NCBI GenBank assembly: GCA_017354895.1
Contig: CP071496.1
Coordinates: forward strand, 930,001 to 994,000
Direction: 5' to 3'
DNA: 64,000 nucleotides
From: Podospora comata
Taxonomy: Eukaryota; Ascomycota; Sordariomycetes; Sordariales; Podosporaceae
This document shows, piece after piece, positions 45,507-58,300 of the stretch; the stretch's first letter is position 1; every line of letters begins with the position of its first letter. The notes under the pieces are model-generated. The model was not told where the DNA came from. It saw only the letters and a list, made by a program, of their open reading frames with translations, and did no database searches. The translations under genes were made by a program, and so were the position numbers.

Positions 45507-45668
45507 GGTGGATTGACTGACTGCGAGTTGCGGTTGAAATCTGGGTCTTCGGCCACTTAAAATTTGCGCCGAGCCAGTTGATGCACTAACAATTTTGCCA
45601 TTTAACTTCTTTTATAAACCTATTTTTCTCATTTTTGCCAAGCTACGACAGGTGTCAACATCTGTAAA

Positions 45669-45750
45669 TCTTCCGTAGTATAGTGGTCAGTATGTGAGCT
45701 TGTCATTCCAACAACCGCTCGAGACCCGGGTTCAATTCCCGGCGGGAGAG
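45669..45750 (+). tRNA. tRNA-Asp (anticodon GTC) with a 10-nt intron
   Basis: Acceptor TCTTCCG pairs with CGGGAGA (one G.U). D arm TAGTATAGTGGTCAGTATG; anticodon stem TGAGC/GCTCG; anticodon GTC at 45702-45704; 10-nt intron TTCCAACAAC (45706-45715) after the base next to the anticodon; T arm CCGGG-TTCAATT-CCCGG; discriminator G. A T-run (CTTTTTCC) lies about 15 bp downstream. Without the intron it is 72 nt. Confidence 0.92.
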
Positions 45751-45851
45751 TATGCCATGTTCTTTTTCCTCTATATCGTGGCTGATGCTATTTTTGCAGT
45801 TCTATGCTTTTTGGCTTTTTCTAGAAGTGCACGGCAGACTAATTCAGAACA

Positions 45852-45935
45852 GTAATATCAGGCACCCGCATTCTCAAGAGTGAGGTGCTCGTAAAAGATA
45901 TCCACTGTTGGCAGGGCAACAGTCAGGGGTGCAAA
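45852..45935 (-). repeat. Right arm of a dispersed inverted repeat
   Basis: The reverse complement matches 42790-42876 over about 80 bp, with 27 identical bases at GTAATATCAGGCACCCGC and onward. The two arms enclose 3 kb holding the F-box, PanE-like and tRNA-Asp genes. Confidence 0.7.
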
Positions 45936-46157
45936 CACAACACAAAGAAGCGTCCAACTGAAAGACATGAATGACTTGAACATTTAGCTATCTGAATGAT
46001 CCAGCGCATCTATAATTCCAACTGAATCAAATTCATCAATGTTTTGCATACCAAGAGAACAGTTCCAGACTGCTAAATCTAACCCCCCGAAAAGAAAGCA
46101 CCAAACTAATTCGTCTCACAATCAGCACTGTCACATCCGAGAATCTCAGACTTCAAA

Positions 46158-47195
46158 TCACGGCCCGTCACCACCTACTTTCCTCCCCGCCGGCTGTTGC
46201 CATTCTTCCTCGGTGCACCCCGCCGTCGTCACAGAAACCCCTTCGTAACGCGCAGTCTTGAGTTGCACTTCAGGTGCAACCAGTGCGAGAGGCGTGGCGC
46301 CTTGCTTACGAATCCCGTAGGCAGTCAAATCTCTCCGCTGAAATCCATTGGACAGCGAGGGTTGAGCACGATCTCGGTCCGGATTCCCAATGGAAAAAGA
46401 CATGGCAACTTGTTGTGTATAGTACGCATAACCTGACTCGGACCGCGAGGGCTGTTTCTTTGGGGTGCAGGGCGAGTATACGCTCCCTGAAGGGTCCACT
46501 GCGGTGCAATGGCGGGTAACAATGGTAGCCCGCCATACAAGGGCTGTTTCGGCGGATATGATTGTGGGGGAGGATATAATTGTGGGGGGAGATATGATTG
46601 TTGATCAGAATATGATTATTCCCCAGTATATGACTGTTCACCAGTATATGATTATTGAGCAGGGTACGCCGATACCATCGTCCGAACCGACATTCTGGAT
46701 GAAGATCTTGAACCTTGTCTGGAAGAACCTTGGCTAGACGAGCCATGCCTCGACGAAGATCGGTAAGAGGGGTTGTGGCTCGAAGAGGTGCGCCTCGAAG
46801 AACGGTGTCTCGATGAGCCCAACATCACGGAGCTTGTTCTTGGGGTTCTGACCTGTCTGAATACGAGTATCCTGGCGGTAAATCCTCTGGCTCCCAAACG
46901 TAAACTCCCGCCACAGACTCGCCCGCCACAGATGCGCCGGAGGCTGGAGGAGTTGCACTCCCTACATTGAACTGGTTGAAAAAAGTTTGAAATAGTTAAG
47001 GTTTTTGAGCCTGGGGATTTGGGAGGGGCGAGGATGAGGTGGTACTAGCATGCCAGCATCGGTACCACCGGAGTAATAATCGCACTGCTGCTGGGAAGAA
47101 GAACCAGCAGGAGCATTCTTGTAGTATGCCTCCCATGCTTTTCTTCGGCGTTCTTCTTCTATTTCGTGGTGGCGCCTACCTGAGTGACATGACAT
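46158..47195 (-). pseudogene. Broken gene for a Gln/Tyr/Ser-rich protein
   Basis: The start MSCHSGRRHHEIEEERRRKA with a CACCATG context lies at 47195. Later parts are EDLPPGYSYSDRSEPQEQ, then in another frame a Ser/Arg-rich block (SSRHRSSRRTSSSHNPSYRS) and a repeat of SYTGEQ/SYSDQQ/SYPPPQ type near 46560-46650. In that repeat two TAA codons stand where the pattern demands CAA (Gln), a CpA-to-TpA change as made by RIP or deamination. The end (YYTQQVAMSFSIGNPDRD to GRKVGGDGP) is in a third frame. An intron may remove 47055-46970. No family recognised; the protein was probably largely disordered. Confidence 0.5.
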
Positions 47196-48019
47196 GGTGA
47201 AGTTGGTATGAAGTTTGCGGCAGGTGCAGAGTATTGAGGTGGATGGTCAAGTCGAGAAAGGCAGGTGCCCATGGTGGAGGAATTGAGTGCCCGTTGGCGC
47301 AAGGGGGCCATGACATATATACTTGACAGAACCAGAATCACGGTGTTGGTCTGTACTAAGAAGAGGTGAAACGGCTTGTTACAGAGTCGTTCGAGTGGTT
47401 CGAGTCTTCGACGGGAGATCGTCAGCTGCGTTTGTTGAGCACCGCCATGACACCATACGTGCGGGGTTTAACGGCCGTTAAATATGAGGTTGATGACCCT
47501 TGTGAGGCCTGGTGTGATGGCCATGTGGGGTTCGTGGTGCGGTGTGGATGGAAGGTATCGTCGGAATAAATGGAGTCTGACTTGAACAATGTACCCTGGA
47601 AGAATATTTGAGCATATGTATTAGAAGCAATCCAGCGGTGGGATGAAGCCTAAACCAAGGTTTAATCAAGGGCCTTTCAAGGCAAGATTACGCTCTATAT
47701 ACCTGACTGAAGCTTGGATAAGGGAACATGAAAGTTCGGATCATAGGTAATGGACTCAGATCAGTGATAATGGATGCTCGGATCAGGGGTAATGGAAATA
47801 TTAGGTAAGTGCAACATAAAAACGAAACCACAGAGAGAGGCGGTAAAGGCTTAGAGACAAGGTGATGGGAACTTACCTAAGTATCTTATGAGAGAAGTTA
47901 TGGAAGCTCAGACTAATAGGACTGTAAGCCGAGATGATAGAGGATAAAGTCTAAGACAGGTGGTGATAAAGGTCCAGATAAAATATTTATTTGGACTACC
48001 TACTGAATGATATCCCGAT
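47196..48019. other. Intergenic with weak short repeats
   Basis: No gene. At 47720-47800 loosely repeated GGATCAKRGGTAATGGA-like text occurs three times. Otherwise featureless. Confidence 0.45.
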
Positions 48020-48603
48020 TCAAATCCGAGCCATAAGCCACGCTTTCCTCTCCTCCGAACCTTCAGGTCCGACCTCCGCCAATTTCTTGTTGTACAACTC
48101 CTGGATGGTCACATACATCGTCAGCAAGTCCCCCCCAATACTTTGCATCAACAACTCGTCCTTCAGAAGCAGCTGAAACGCCTCGTCGGGTTTAGTAGGA
48201 AGCTGCTCGGTCACCCCAAGCTCCAGCCTCTCCTCCTCTGTCAACATCGCCACATCAACTGTCGACTCGCACGGTTAGCATATCCACACTTTTTCTTTCT
48301 CAAATTCGAAAAGAAACCTCACCCTGGCAATCCCTCACCCCCAAATCCAACCCCCTCCTCACACCCTCCACCCCAGCGATCACCACCCCAGCAAGAAAGC
48401 TCTGCTCCACCTCCCCAACCTCACCCCGCAGACTCTGCACCGAAATATTCGTGTGCAACCCGTTGATCTCGGGCATGGTGGGATTAAACAGCACCTGAAT
48501 CCCATTCTCCCTACACAGTGACTTGGGTAGGTTATTATTTTTTCTCCATCTGTAGTAGGTAGGCAATGAAGTCGTGGAAAGCGAACATGTTGGAATTCCC
48601 CAT
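48020..48603 (-). CDS. Uncharacterised protein with an apparent one-base frameshift
   Basis: The 3' exon (48258-48020: MLTEEERLELGVTEQLPTKP to EERKAWLMARI) follows a 64-bp intron (48322-48259; GTGAGG donor, GCTAAC branch). The upstream exon reads ENGIQVLFNPTMPEINGLHT to GVRDCQ. The likely start, MGNSNMFAFHDFIAYLLQ, at 48603 is in another frame, and the two meet at a run of six A's (about 48533-48538). Dropping one A would join them. Either a sequencing slip or a true lesion. The product would be about 170 residues, acidic, with no recognised domain. Confidence 0.5.
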
Positions 48604-48643
48604 CACAAAGGCTACCGTTTGAGGTATTGATCAGATTATCAAG

Positions 48644-48912
48644 AGAGAACCTTTATGGAGCCCCCTGTTTATCTAACCAACGTCTTCCCTCCACCCGTAA
48701 TATAGAATTTAATTATACTTAGGGAATAATTATCAAGTATTTAAATATATTTAATACGCCTTAAAAGATAGTTAAGAGGCTTTTAAAGACATTTCAAAGC
48801 TCTTTGAATCATCTTTTAAAGCCTTTTCTTATATTATAAGAAGGGTAAGTAAATTGGTAGATAGGAAAAGGGGCGTTGGTAAGATAAACAGGGGGGTCCG
48901 TAAAGGTTCTCT
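48644..48912. mobile_element. MITE-like element, 269 bp
   Basis: Terminal inverted repeats of about 40 bp: left AGAGAACCTTTATGGAGCCC and onward to ATCTAACCAACG, right its reverse complement with few mismatches (ending GGTTCTCT at 48912). The interior is AT-rich and non-coding with imperfect internal symmetry (TTTTAAAGACATTTCAAAGC). No transposase. A non-autonomous DNA transposon is the simplest reading; the target duplication is not obvious. Confidence 0.7.
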
Positions 48913-49736
48913 TATTGTTAAACGTCGTTGAAATGCTTTATGCCTTGCTATTTGGGTACTATTCCCCCCACTTTCCCGGAATTCCTACCTTCTTCGATCT
49001 GCTATGGCGCAAAGGTCAACCTAATCCGGAAGTCGTTCGAAATGTAGACGTTGAAAAATGTAATATTCGTGAGGAAGTCACTTTCAAGGACGCCTTTTAC
49101 CTCTTATTAGAGAAAGCCTACCGTCGGACCGAACAGCACCGTAGCGGTGGTGAATATCATCGAAGCGTGTAACATCGTTGTAGTCGAGCAATCGTAGTGC
49201 GGAACTGCAATGCGGGTAAAAGAAGGCTGCAACCAGTGCAAGAGCACCGGTGACATTTATATCACTTGCTACAACCGTGGTGTCACAGGAGCAAAAAGTA
49301 ATTGACATGTCAATGCCCGGTGTGGGTTTCATCGTGGTAGGGGACTACTGGGGATAAGGGAAATGCTTCGGTGCACCAGGCTCATTTGTGATAGCTAATA
49401 GGTGTCCGGTAGAGTTGAGGCATACAAACAAGGTGGAAGAAGCATCTTCTGGAAGGTATTTATGTCATGTCAGACACGCACACACACAGCCATGTGCCTC
49501 GTGTTTGGCCGACTCTCGACTTCACACTACGTCCAGACCGCTACTCACGTCAGTCAAGTTCAACTGAGAAAAACTAATTAATCTAGTTCTTAACCATCAA
49601 CCATATCGATATTTACAATAAAAAACGCTAGTAATTGTCCCAACCGTTTTCTCAGCTCAACTCCGCATGAAGACCGTCCCGTCCCGCCTGTCCAAACCAA
49701 ACTCAGCGAACCCAGACATAAAACCATCCTCTCTGC
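48913..49736. other. Intergenic, no gene seen
   Basis: Downstream of the RNA polymerase III gene. Two short overlapping open frames (48915-49172, 49084-49332) without domains. A small CACACACAC microsatellite lies near 49479. Confidence 0.5.
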
Positions 49737-52700
49737 TTAACAAGCCGCCGCAACCACCGCCGGCCGGGCTCGACCCCTGCCAAGCTTGGAGTGCGTCTTC
49801 TTCCATATCTCATCAAACATAGAGGGCTTGGGCTTGAGCTGCCAGTCATAGAGACCAAGACGCCTGACCACCTGGAACGAACCTGTCCCTATCGACATGG
49901 TCTGGCCCATGATGATGCACTCACTGACGCCCAAGATCCGGTCTGTCTTCATACCAGCAGCGGCATCAAACAAATGGTCTGGCGTCTTCTCGAAAGAAGC
50001 CAGCTGGAGAACACTGTCGCGCATCTTGGCAAGGCCGAAGCGCGTGATGCCGAGAATGTCGCCCTTGTATGTCATGACATCGGCCAAAAGCTCCATGTGA
50101 CGAGGATCGATGTTCATGTCGCCCATGACTTGCTGGATTTCAAAGGCAATGGTTGTGCGGGCCGCCTCAATACCCAGCACATCGCGACATTCCATGACCG
50201 AGTTGGTCAAGCACTTGGTGCCAACCACACCTTCTGTGGTCATACAAGCGCGCAGTCCGTAACCTTCCACCAGAACTGTATGCGCCGAAGTCTTGCTGTC
50301 GATATTGATAATCGCTCTCGTTGTCTCGGGGTGGCCGGCAATGGGCACTTCCGGCAACATGCGCTTGAGGAAGTTGACTCTCAACTGGAAGTCGGCTGCC
50401 GACTCATCCCCTGGATTGGCGACAGTCAGCCCCTTTTCCAGAGCCGCAGCGCGTTGCCTGGCCGCCTTTCTCGCCGCCGTCGCATCCTGCCATGTGTTGT
50501 GGACGAGAACCTCAATGACATTCTTGTTCACCTTCAGGTCTTCTGGCTCAATCTTCAACTTGAGCTTCTTGGCCTTGACAATGGCGTCGGCAATATCGGT
50601 AGTCGTTATCCCAATCTGCTCCAGGTTCTCAAGACCATCCTTCTCAAGCCTGAGCACAATTTTGGCGACGTCCTGCAGCCACACATCATCCACATAGTCA
50701 AGGATATCCTTGATGTAGGTTTTTTCAATCCTGTGCTTGACGGCCCGGGCCGCGCTGACATCCTTAGTGTTCTCCAAGACGCAAGTGATGACAGGTGTAC
50801 TGATCGTCTTGGAGGCGTTGATGATCTCCTTGATACGCGGGACACCCTGGGTGATACTCATGCCGGCAACACCGGCGAAATGGAACGTCTTGAGCGTCAT
50901 TTGCGTTCCAGGCTCACCGATCGACTGAGCGCCCACGGCTCCTACAGCGTGACCTGGCTCGACCTGTGCCTTCTTGTACTTCTCCAGACATAGCTCGATG
51001 AATTTCCGAAGACTGGCCTCCGACACCTTGGCCGTGAGGTCGGCGTGCTTTTGTCCCTTGGCGCGCGCCTCATCATCCAGATCGATATCCATCTCGGATC
51101 CACCCTTGTTCACCCTATTAACTGCAGCCTGCATGGCAAGGTCGTCTTCTAACACGCCTGGATCGAGGCCGACCGACTTGCGAATCCTGGCCAGCTTGGT
51201 GGCTCTCTGTGTGATGTATGTCTGGACACTGTTGAGGTACTCTCTCGCGGCGTCGTGCTCGTCGACAGCCATATACGCTGCGCGGTCCGTGCTCGTGCGG
51301 ATCTGCTCATCGGTAAGCCCAGTGATGACCTCGCCGGTAAGCATGTCACGTCGGACATAGAGCGCCCGCTGTCTGTCCAGTAACTCCTTGGTCAGTTTCT
51401 GTATCTCGGACGGCAGCAACCCCTTCTCGGAGTTGTTCCAAGTGATGGTCTGGGAGTGGTTCCAGGTCCGATCAAAGTTGACAGGCCGGGCATCTCCCTC
51501 CATGTCTACTGGGTCAAGCCTGTCTGCACCGTACTGGAACTGGACAATGCCTCCTTCCGAGGTGCGCACCGTGTCATCGTACTGAGTCGACAAATCCTCC
51601 AGCGACTTCATCAAGCGTCTGGACATGTAACCCGTCTCGGCCGTCTTGACAGCGGTGTCGACCAAACCTTCTCTGCCAGAAATGGCGTGGAACAAGAACT
51701 CGGTAGGATGCAGACCGGTGTAGAAACTGTTCTTGACGAAGCCCTTGGCAGCCGCGCGCTTGTCGCCTTTTTCGAAATGAGGCAAGGTTCGGTTCTGGAA
51801 TCCATCAGCGACACGCTTGCCGCCGATAATCTGTTGACCGACACAGGCAATCATCTGGGCCACGTTGATTTCGGAACCCTTGGACCCAGACTTAGCCATG
51901 ATGAGAGGTGCGTTGTTTCTGCTGAGATTCTCGGTGCAGTAGCTACCAGCAGCTTGACGGACAGCGCTCAGGGTTCCCGAAAGCTTGGTCTCCAGAGTCT
52001 CCTTCATGTCGCAACCTGGAGCCTTCTCAAGAGTCCCGTTTTCTGCTTGGGAAATAAATCCGTCGCACACCGTCGTGGCTTTTTCGAGGAGCATGAGCTT
52101 GTGTTCAGTTAATGCCTGCGAAGGAAACACATCACCAACACCGATAGAGAAGCCGCGCAGTGTCAAAGATCTGGCACAGAGCTTGGCCAGACGGTTCATC
52201 GTGGCGGCAGCATAGTCGGCTCCATAGTCTCTCAGAATGACATAGAACACAGAGTTCTTTTTGCCCTCTCCAACCGTGGACTTGTCCATGCGGCCGCAGA
52301 TAACCTCGGAGTTGCGAACAACCAGGAACGAGTCGTCAATGTCCATGTCTGGAGGCTGGAGGTTTCCTTTGTTGTAGACCTTGTTCTTGGCATCGAGGTT
52401 GACCAAGACAGGCGACTCCTTGTTGGGCCGCATCATGACGTTGAAGATTTGCTTGCCAGTCCAGAGAGCTTTGGGCTTGAGGATGGCAGGAGGCGGAAGC
52501 TCGAGATAGGTATCGCCAAGAAGCATCTGTGTGCAAATGTAGGTAAAGCTGCTTCTGTCGTAGAACCTATCTTTGCCGCTCAACAGATAAGCAGCGGTAA
52601 TAAAATCCTGGGTGGCGGCAATGATGGGCTCGCCGTTTTTGGGAGTACACAGATTGTTCTTGACGCCCATCAGGTTGATAGCCTCTGCTCTCGCCTCCTC

Positions 52701-54361
52701 TGTCTGTGGGACGTGAAGGTTCATCTCATCACCGTCAAAATCGGCATTGTATGGCGAGCAAACACACTCGTTCAGCCGGAACGTCCTCCAAGGTCTGATC
52801 TTTGCGTAATGGCTCATGATACTCAGTTTGTGAAGTGAGGGTTGACGATTGAACAGGACGATGTCGTTGTCTTCGAGATACCGTTCTACAACATCTCCAA
52901 TCCGGAGGTTGTCCGCATTCTTCTCAAGAATGTGAGGCTTCATGTGCTTCAAGAGAAACTTCATCTCATTCTCCTCGCCTTGGTTCTTGGTGATTTGCAA
53001 CGCGCCAGGGTATTCAGTCGGGCCGTTTCTCACACAAGCCTTGAGTTTTTGAATATTGTTCGCGTGAACGCGCTCGGGGTATGTGAGGTTCTTGGCGACA
53101 CGTTCGGGGACGGCCACCTGTTCAATGCTCAGATTCGGATCGGGGGAGATAACAGTACGCCCACTGAAGTCAACACGTTTGCCCGAGAGATTGCCACGGA
53201 AGCGCCCCTGCTTTCCCTTGAGACGTTGGCAGAAGCCACGAGTAACCTTGCCAAAACCTTGCTGGACGAGGCCAGGCACATCACTGTTGACGTACATGCC
53301 GACCTGCAGCTGGAGGAATTCCCACTGCTCCATGAGCGAAGGAAGCGGCGCACCCTTTAGCATAGCTTCGCGCAAATGTGCGCTATAGATGACAATTTCG
53401 GCCAACTTTGTGGTAATGTCGTCTTCGTTGCTTGCGCTTTCCTGGGCGACCGATGGTCTGATACAAAGGGGGGGGGCTGGGAGGTACCGCCAAAGAAACA
53501 TCTCGGGTCGTCCTTCGGCAGGATCTAGGCCCAACAGCTCGCAATCGACCGAGTTGATCTCCTTGAACAGGTTGAGAACCTTGAGGGGATGCATATCATC
53601 CATGGCACGGCGGGTGTGCTTTCCAAGCTCTGCGAAATGGGCCTTGGCGCTCTCAAAGGAGGCATCGAACTCGATCTTGCTTTCGGGTGCCACCTTCTTC
53701 TGGGCCGTCGACTTGTTGTGGGCCACAAACTTGTCATGGACAAGCTTCATGCAACTCAGCTTTCGGATGGTTCCCTGCAGGTCACCGCAGTGGTAGCAGT
53801 TCCTCACTTTCCGGCACTGCTCGTTGATGCGTTTGAGTACGGCCGTTCGCGCCATGTTGTCCTGTTCCCGGCGGAGTGATCTGAGGAACCGGCGGCGCTC
53901 CTCGTTGGTCAGGAGGATCCTGGAGCATGATTTGCAAATGTTTTGCAGGGTCGCCTGGATGTATTTGAGATAGCCAATGTGAAAGACGGGGAGTGGAAGT
54001 TTGACGTGACCAAAATGACCAGGGCAGCCCATCAGATCTTGGTGGCAGGTGTGGCATTTCGCATCGGGTTTCGGGCTCGAAGTTCCCTGTGGGGATAGGT
54101 TAGCTATGACATGGGACAAAGGATGACGAAGGAAGTGTTGATACTCACCAGGCGGGGATCGAGGGGTCCATGTTTGAAGGGAGCTCGATTGTTTTCGACA
54201 TCGTAGAGCAGATTGTCGGAGACCTCGAGCACACCTTGATTAAGAATGTCTTGGGTGGATTGAATGCCGAACTTGAGGGCCTTGAAGCGCTTTGGGAGCT
54301 GGTCCTTCACCAAGGTCTTGCGGTTCTCGGAGGCCCTGCCGGCCTCGACTTCCGACTCCAT
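49737..54361 (-). CDS. RPC1: RNA polymerase III largest subunit (RPC1)
   Basis: The catalytic subunit that transcribes tRNA and 5S rRNA. Exon 1 54361-54149 and exon 2 54086-49737 (62-bp intron, GTGAGT donor), 1520 residues. It shows the N-terminal zinc-binding CHTCHQDLMGCPGHFGH, CKSC and CYHCG, the clamp/lid GNLSGKRVDFSGRTVISPDP, the active site NADFDGD (Mg-binding aspartates), the bridge-helix/funnel region HPTEFLFHAISGREGLVDTA, the trigger-loop region AVGAQSIGEPGTQMTLKTFH and the conserved C-terminal MTYKGDILGITRFGLAKMRD. There is no heptad-repeat tail, which excludes Pol II. GVPRIKEIINASKTISTPVI is the Pol III form. The start ATG at 54361 precedes LVKDQLPKRFKALKFGI. Confidence 0.96.
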
Positions 54362-55382
54362 TTTGTGATGTGATTGTGTGGTGTGGTGTGGTTGTGTGGT
54401 CGCGGCGAGATGGAACAACGAATTGCCCCTCAAGGTAGCTATGCTACCTGCTCATAGCGGGCTCGCCGGGAATGTGTCGATGGAGATGGCGACGTCTAAG
54501 TTGCTGCTGCTGTTGGTGAGATTGAGAGTAAAAGAAATACCAGCGGAGGGGTGTGGGATTGTGGGATAACTGCTTGATTTTCCCAGCAAAGTGTGGCTGG
54601 TTGGCGACGACAAGTGGTTCAAGGTTCGAGGCGTGTCAAAAGTGGTTCGCGATTGCAACCGAGAATAATTTTGTCGGCGCAAGGCGGGGCAAGGCTAAGC
54701 AACTGAATGACTCCAATCCCGAAAGATGTGCCCCACCATCCCATGCACCTACCCCTGATACTTTTGGTGCAGGCGCATGGATCAACTGAGAATCAGCTGT
54801 ACTTGAGGACTTGGCAGATATACTTTTTTCTGCCTGCTCCAGTGCGGGAAGGAAAGTACCGGAGCACAGTCTCCAAGTTCCCCAGCCTGCCGGGAAGACT
54901 GCGGGGCAACGGTTTTTCTGCGTCCAATCAACAGCAGTTCTCCAGGCACCCTCCGTCATCATTTGCTGCTGCCAGTCGTTGCGGATGTCACGAACTTTGG
55001 CCGGAGAGATGTCCAGGGCGTGGGCCGAAACAAGAGACCACGTTCTTGTGTTGGACCTGTTTTCCTGGCTTTGATGAAAAGGTGCTAGAAATATTGAGCA
55101 GAAGAACCACACAATAACTTCTTCTTCCGTTGTTTAGCAAATTTCCTTTGCGCATTCCTTCAGCCTCTGGTTGCTGTGCCAAGTCCTTTCCTGGTCTCGA
55201 ACAAGATAAACGAATCAACAACTGGCATCAAAAGCTGCATGCTTTATCGCTTGATCCGGCCGAGGAGAGCTGTTGGGCGATCCTTACAACGCTACCCTTT
55301 CTTTTCAAACCGTCGATATATTTGGAAGACTGCGAGCGGCTTTCCCAACCCGAATCCTGGGTCACCCAGACTTCCCGGAGCT
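54362..55382. promoter_or_regulatory. Divergent promoter region between RPC1 and the DDHD gene
   Basis: 1 kb without a supported gene; open frames here (e.g. 54636-55112 minus) overlap others on the opposite strand and have no domain. Both neighbours are transcribed away from it. Confidence 0.55.
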
Positions 55383-58300
55383 ATGGCTTCCACGCCGGCC
55401 CCAAATACTGCTGTCGAGAAGATGGTTGAGAAGTCATATCTTGCTTCCGCCGTCGACTCGATCAATCCCTGGGCTGGACCTCGCAGTGCAACTCCCACGC
55501 CGAAAGATCCTCAGCCAGCCCTCGCCCCCTCCACTACCGTCGACCATACATTGAATCCCTTTTATGGCCAAAGCTTCAAACGATATCCACCAGACTGTCC
55601 CCCGCCCAATATACAGTGGTTCCATGCTGTTGACGTGAGTGTTTCTTTGGAAAGTGTTGGAAGATTCAAACTAATTTGAGCATTGGCTTTAGGTGCCAAA
55701 ACGCAAGCCCAAGTTTATGATCACCAAGGCCGCTTCCGATGCCAAACCTGCCCAGCCAAAGAAATACGTCGCCTTTGATCCCCGAGATTCGCGAGCCGTG
55801 GAGGCCGTATACCAGGCTAGACTACAGGAGCTCGAGGAGGAACGGAACGCTTTCACCGGGAATGCGCTTGCTCGCACAGGGACTAAGCGCCCACGGGCTG
55901 TGTCTGGCGAGGGAGAAAAAGACACAGACAGTAGCGGATCCAAAACAAGAGTGCCTGTAAACGAAGACTTTTTGTTCGATGTGGATATTGAAGAGCGGGA
56001 ACTTGCGCCCATTTACTGGGAGGGTCCCGTGTACGAGGTCCGGCGCGGAAGTTGGTTCTATCAAGAGGGCTCCACGCTCCGGCCTTGTGAGGAGAATCTG
56101 GCTGCTCAGCTTGAGGAGGGATATCTCAAGGTCAAGCCATGGCGATACCCGAAGGCACCCTCGAACCCGTCGACGAAGGGACCAACACCCAAGGGTTCCT
56201 CGGAGAACTTGAAGATTGTCGATGAATCCCAGGCTAAAACCAGCGTAAAGACTGCAGCCAGTGTACCCCAACATCAACCGCAGACCTATCGGTTGTTCGG
56301 TAGTTATATGAACAGCGTGGCAACGTATCAGGATTCTAATACAGCGTGGTTGTCCTCTGATGGGATGTTGTCGTGGGTTACATCGACAATGTACGAAAGG
56401 TTTGCAGGTGGTGGATACATGAGTGGTGTGAAACTAGTGCGAGGGTACACTGAGGCGAAGAAGGTCAAGGAAAAGGATGAGAAGCGGCCAGTGACACCAG
56501 CGGGAACAAAATCAACATCCAACGAGAAGGGTGATGAGACCCCAAAGGCCCTCAAGAGGCGATCTGCACCGCCCACGAGCGTGCGGCCCAGTCTGGATGA
56601 GGGTGCAGACATGGAGCCCGACAATCCTCGGAACTCTTTATCTCGCCAACTGTCCAATTTGATGGAGCGGGCAGAGGACCCAGAAGCTGAAGCCGAGGCT
56701 ATCAGGGTGCGAGAAGAGAAAGAGATGATGGGTGATTACAACACCAACGCTGGTGAGAACCAAGGCCGTGATATCGAGCATCTGGTGTTGGTGACACACG
56801 GCATCGGGCAGTTGCTATCTCGCAGGATGGACAGCATCAACTTTGTTCACGATGTGAATATTCTTCGCAAGAATCTCAAGAATGTGTACTCTGTATCCGC
56901 AGATTTACGGGCACTCAATTCTGAGATTGGGGAAAGCGGACCAGGTAACTGTCGAGCTCAGGTGCTGCCTGTGGTCTGGCGCCACCGTCTCGACTTTCCC
57001 AAGCGCAAGCCAAGAAAAGGAGAACACGATCTCGCCGAGGCATTTGACGAGGAGGACGAGTACCCGTCTCTGGAGGATATCACCATTGAAGGCCTCGCTT
57101 TCGCCCGTTCCCTTATTTCTGACCTCGCCCTCGACGTGCTTCTCTACCAGAGCGCCTACCGGGAGCAAATCGCCGACATTGTTGTCAAGGAATCCAACCA
57201 CATCTACAAGACCTTCAAGGAACGCAACCCAGAGTTCAAGGGCAAAGTCCACATTGTGGGGCATTCCCTCGGCTCAGCCATCATGTTTGACATTCTCTGC
57301 CGACAAAAGGAAAGGGTACCTGCCGCTTCGCTGCCGCGAAACCCTTTGAAAATCTGGCCTGCTGCCTCTTCGGAAGATAGATTCGAACCAAAGGAGAGCA
57401 AAGATCTGGCTTTCGACTTTGACGTGGCGGACTTTTATTGTCTAGGGTCACCGATCGGGTTGTTCCAGATGCTCAAGGGGAGGACAATTTCCGCTAGGAA
57501 TCTGCCCAATGCTGTCCCGTCGGAGAGCCCGCTGAATCCGGATTACATGGAGGATCCCTTTTTGTCTGCACCGGCGTATTCGTATGCCAGCGATCAACAC
57601 CTCTCTCCTATTACCGGCCACCCGTTCAGTGTCTCCTCTCCCAAAGTCTCTCAGTTGTTCAACATTTTCCACCCGTCGGATCCGATCGCGTACCGACTTG
57701 AACCGTTGATATCCCAGGCCATGTCTACTCTCAAGCCGCAGGCATTGCCCTATACCAAAAAGACCATCTTTGGGAGTGTAGCCCCTCAAGGGCTGACGGG
57801 CTTGGGGGCAAAGGTTGGGCAGAGCGTGACGGGGTTGTGGAGTAGTTTCTCTGCTGGGATCGCGAGCAGCTTGCTGAATCGGAGCTTGGGGCTGACGCAG
57901 GAGGATGTGAATAATATCAATGCTTCGCATCATCGGGAGAGAGAGTTGAGTCTCAGTCCGGTTGGGTCGCCAAGTAGTGGTGCGGGGAAGGAGAAGCAGC
58001 TTGGGGCGGCGGAGGGGGGGGGCAACAGTAAGATGGAGGATCATGTGGAAAAGAGCGAGAAGACGGCGGAGAGGCAGATGGCGATTGCGGCGGTTACGGG
58101 GGGAGGGAAGGATGGGGGGGCGTTGATTGATGAGGAGTTGGAGACGTTGTTTAGTCGGTTTCAGAAGAGTAGGGTTGAGAGGGCGGATGGTGGTGGGGGG
58201 GAGAAGGGGGATGGGAATGGGGGGGATGTGCTGACGAAGGAGAGGTGGTTGGAGGAGGAGAGAAGGGCGCAGAGGATGAGGAAGGAGGAGGGGAAGATTA

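Noticed and set aside
49791-50993. A 400-residue open frame on the plus strand
   Set aside because: It lies fully antisense to RPC1, whose domains are unmistakable; it is a shadow of that codon use.
54636-55112. Overlapping 158- and 136-residue frames on opposite strands
   Set aside because: Neither has a domain or splice support, and they lie between two divergent genes.
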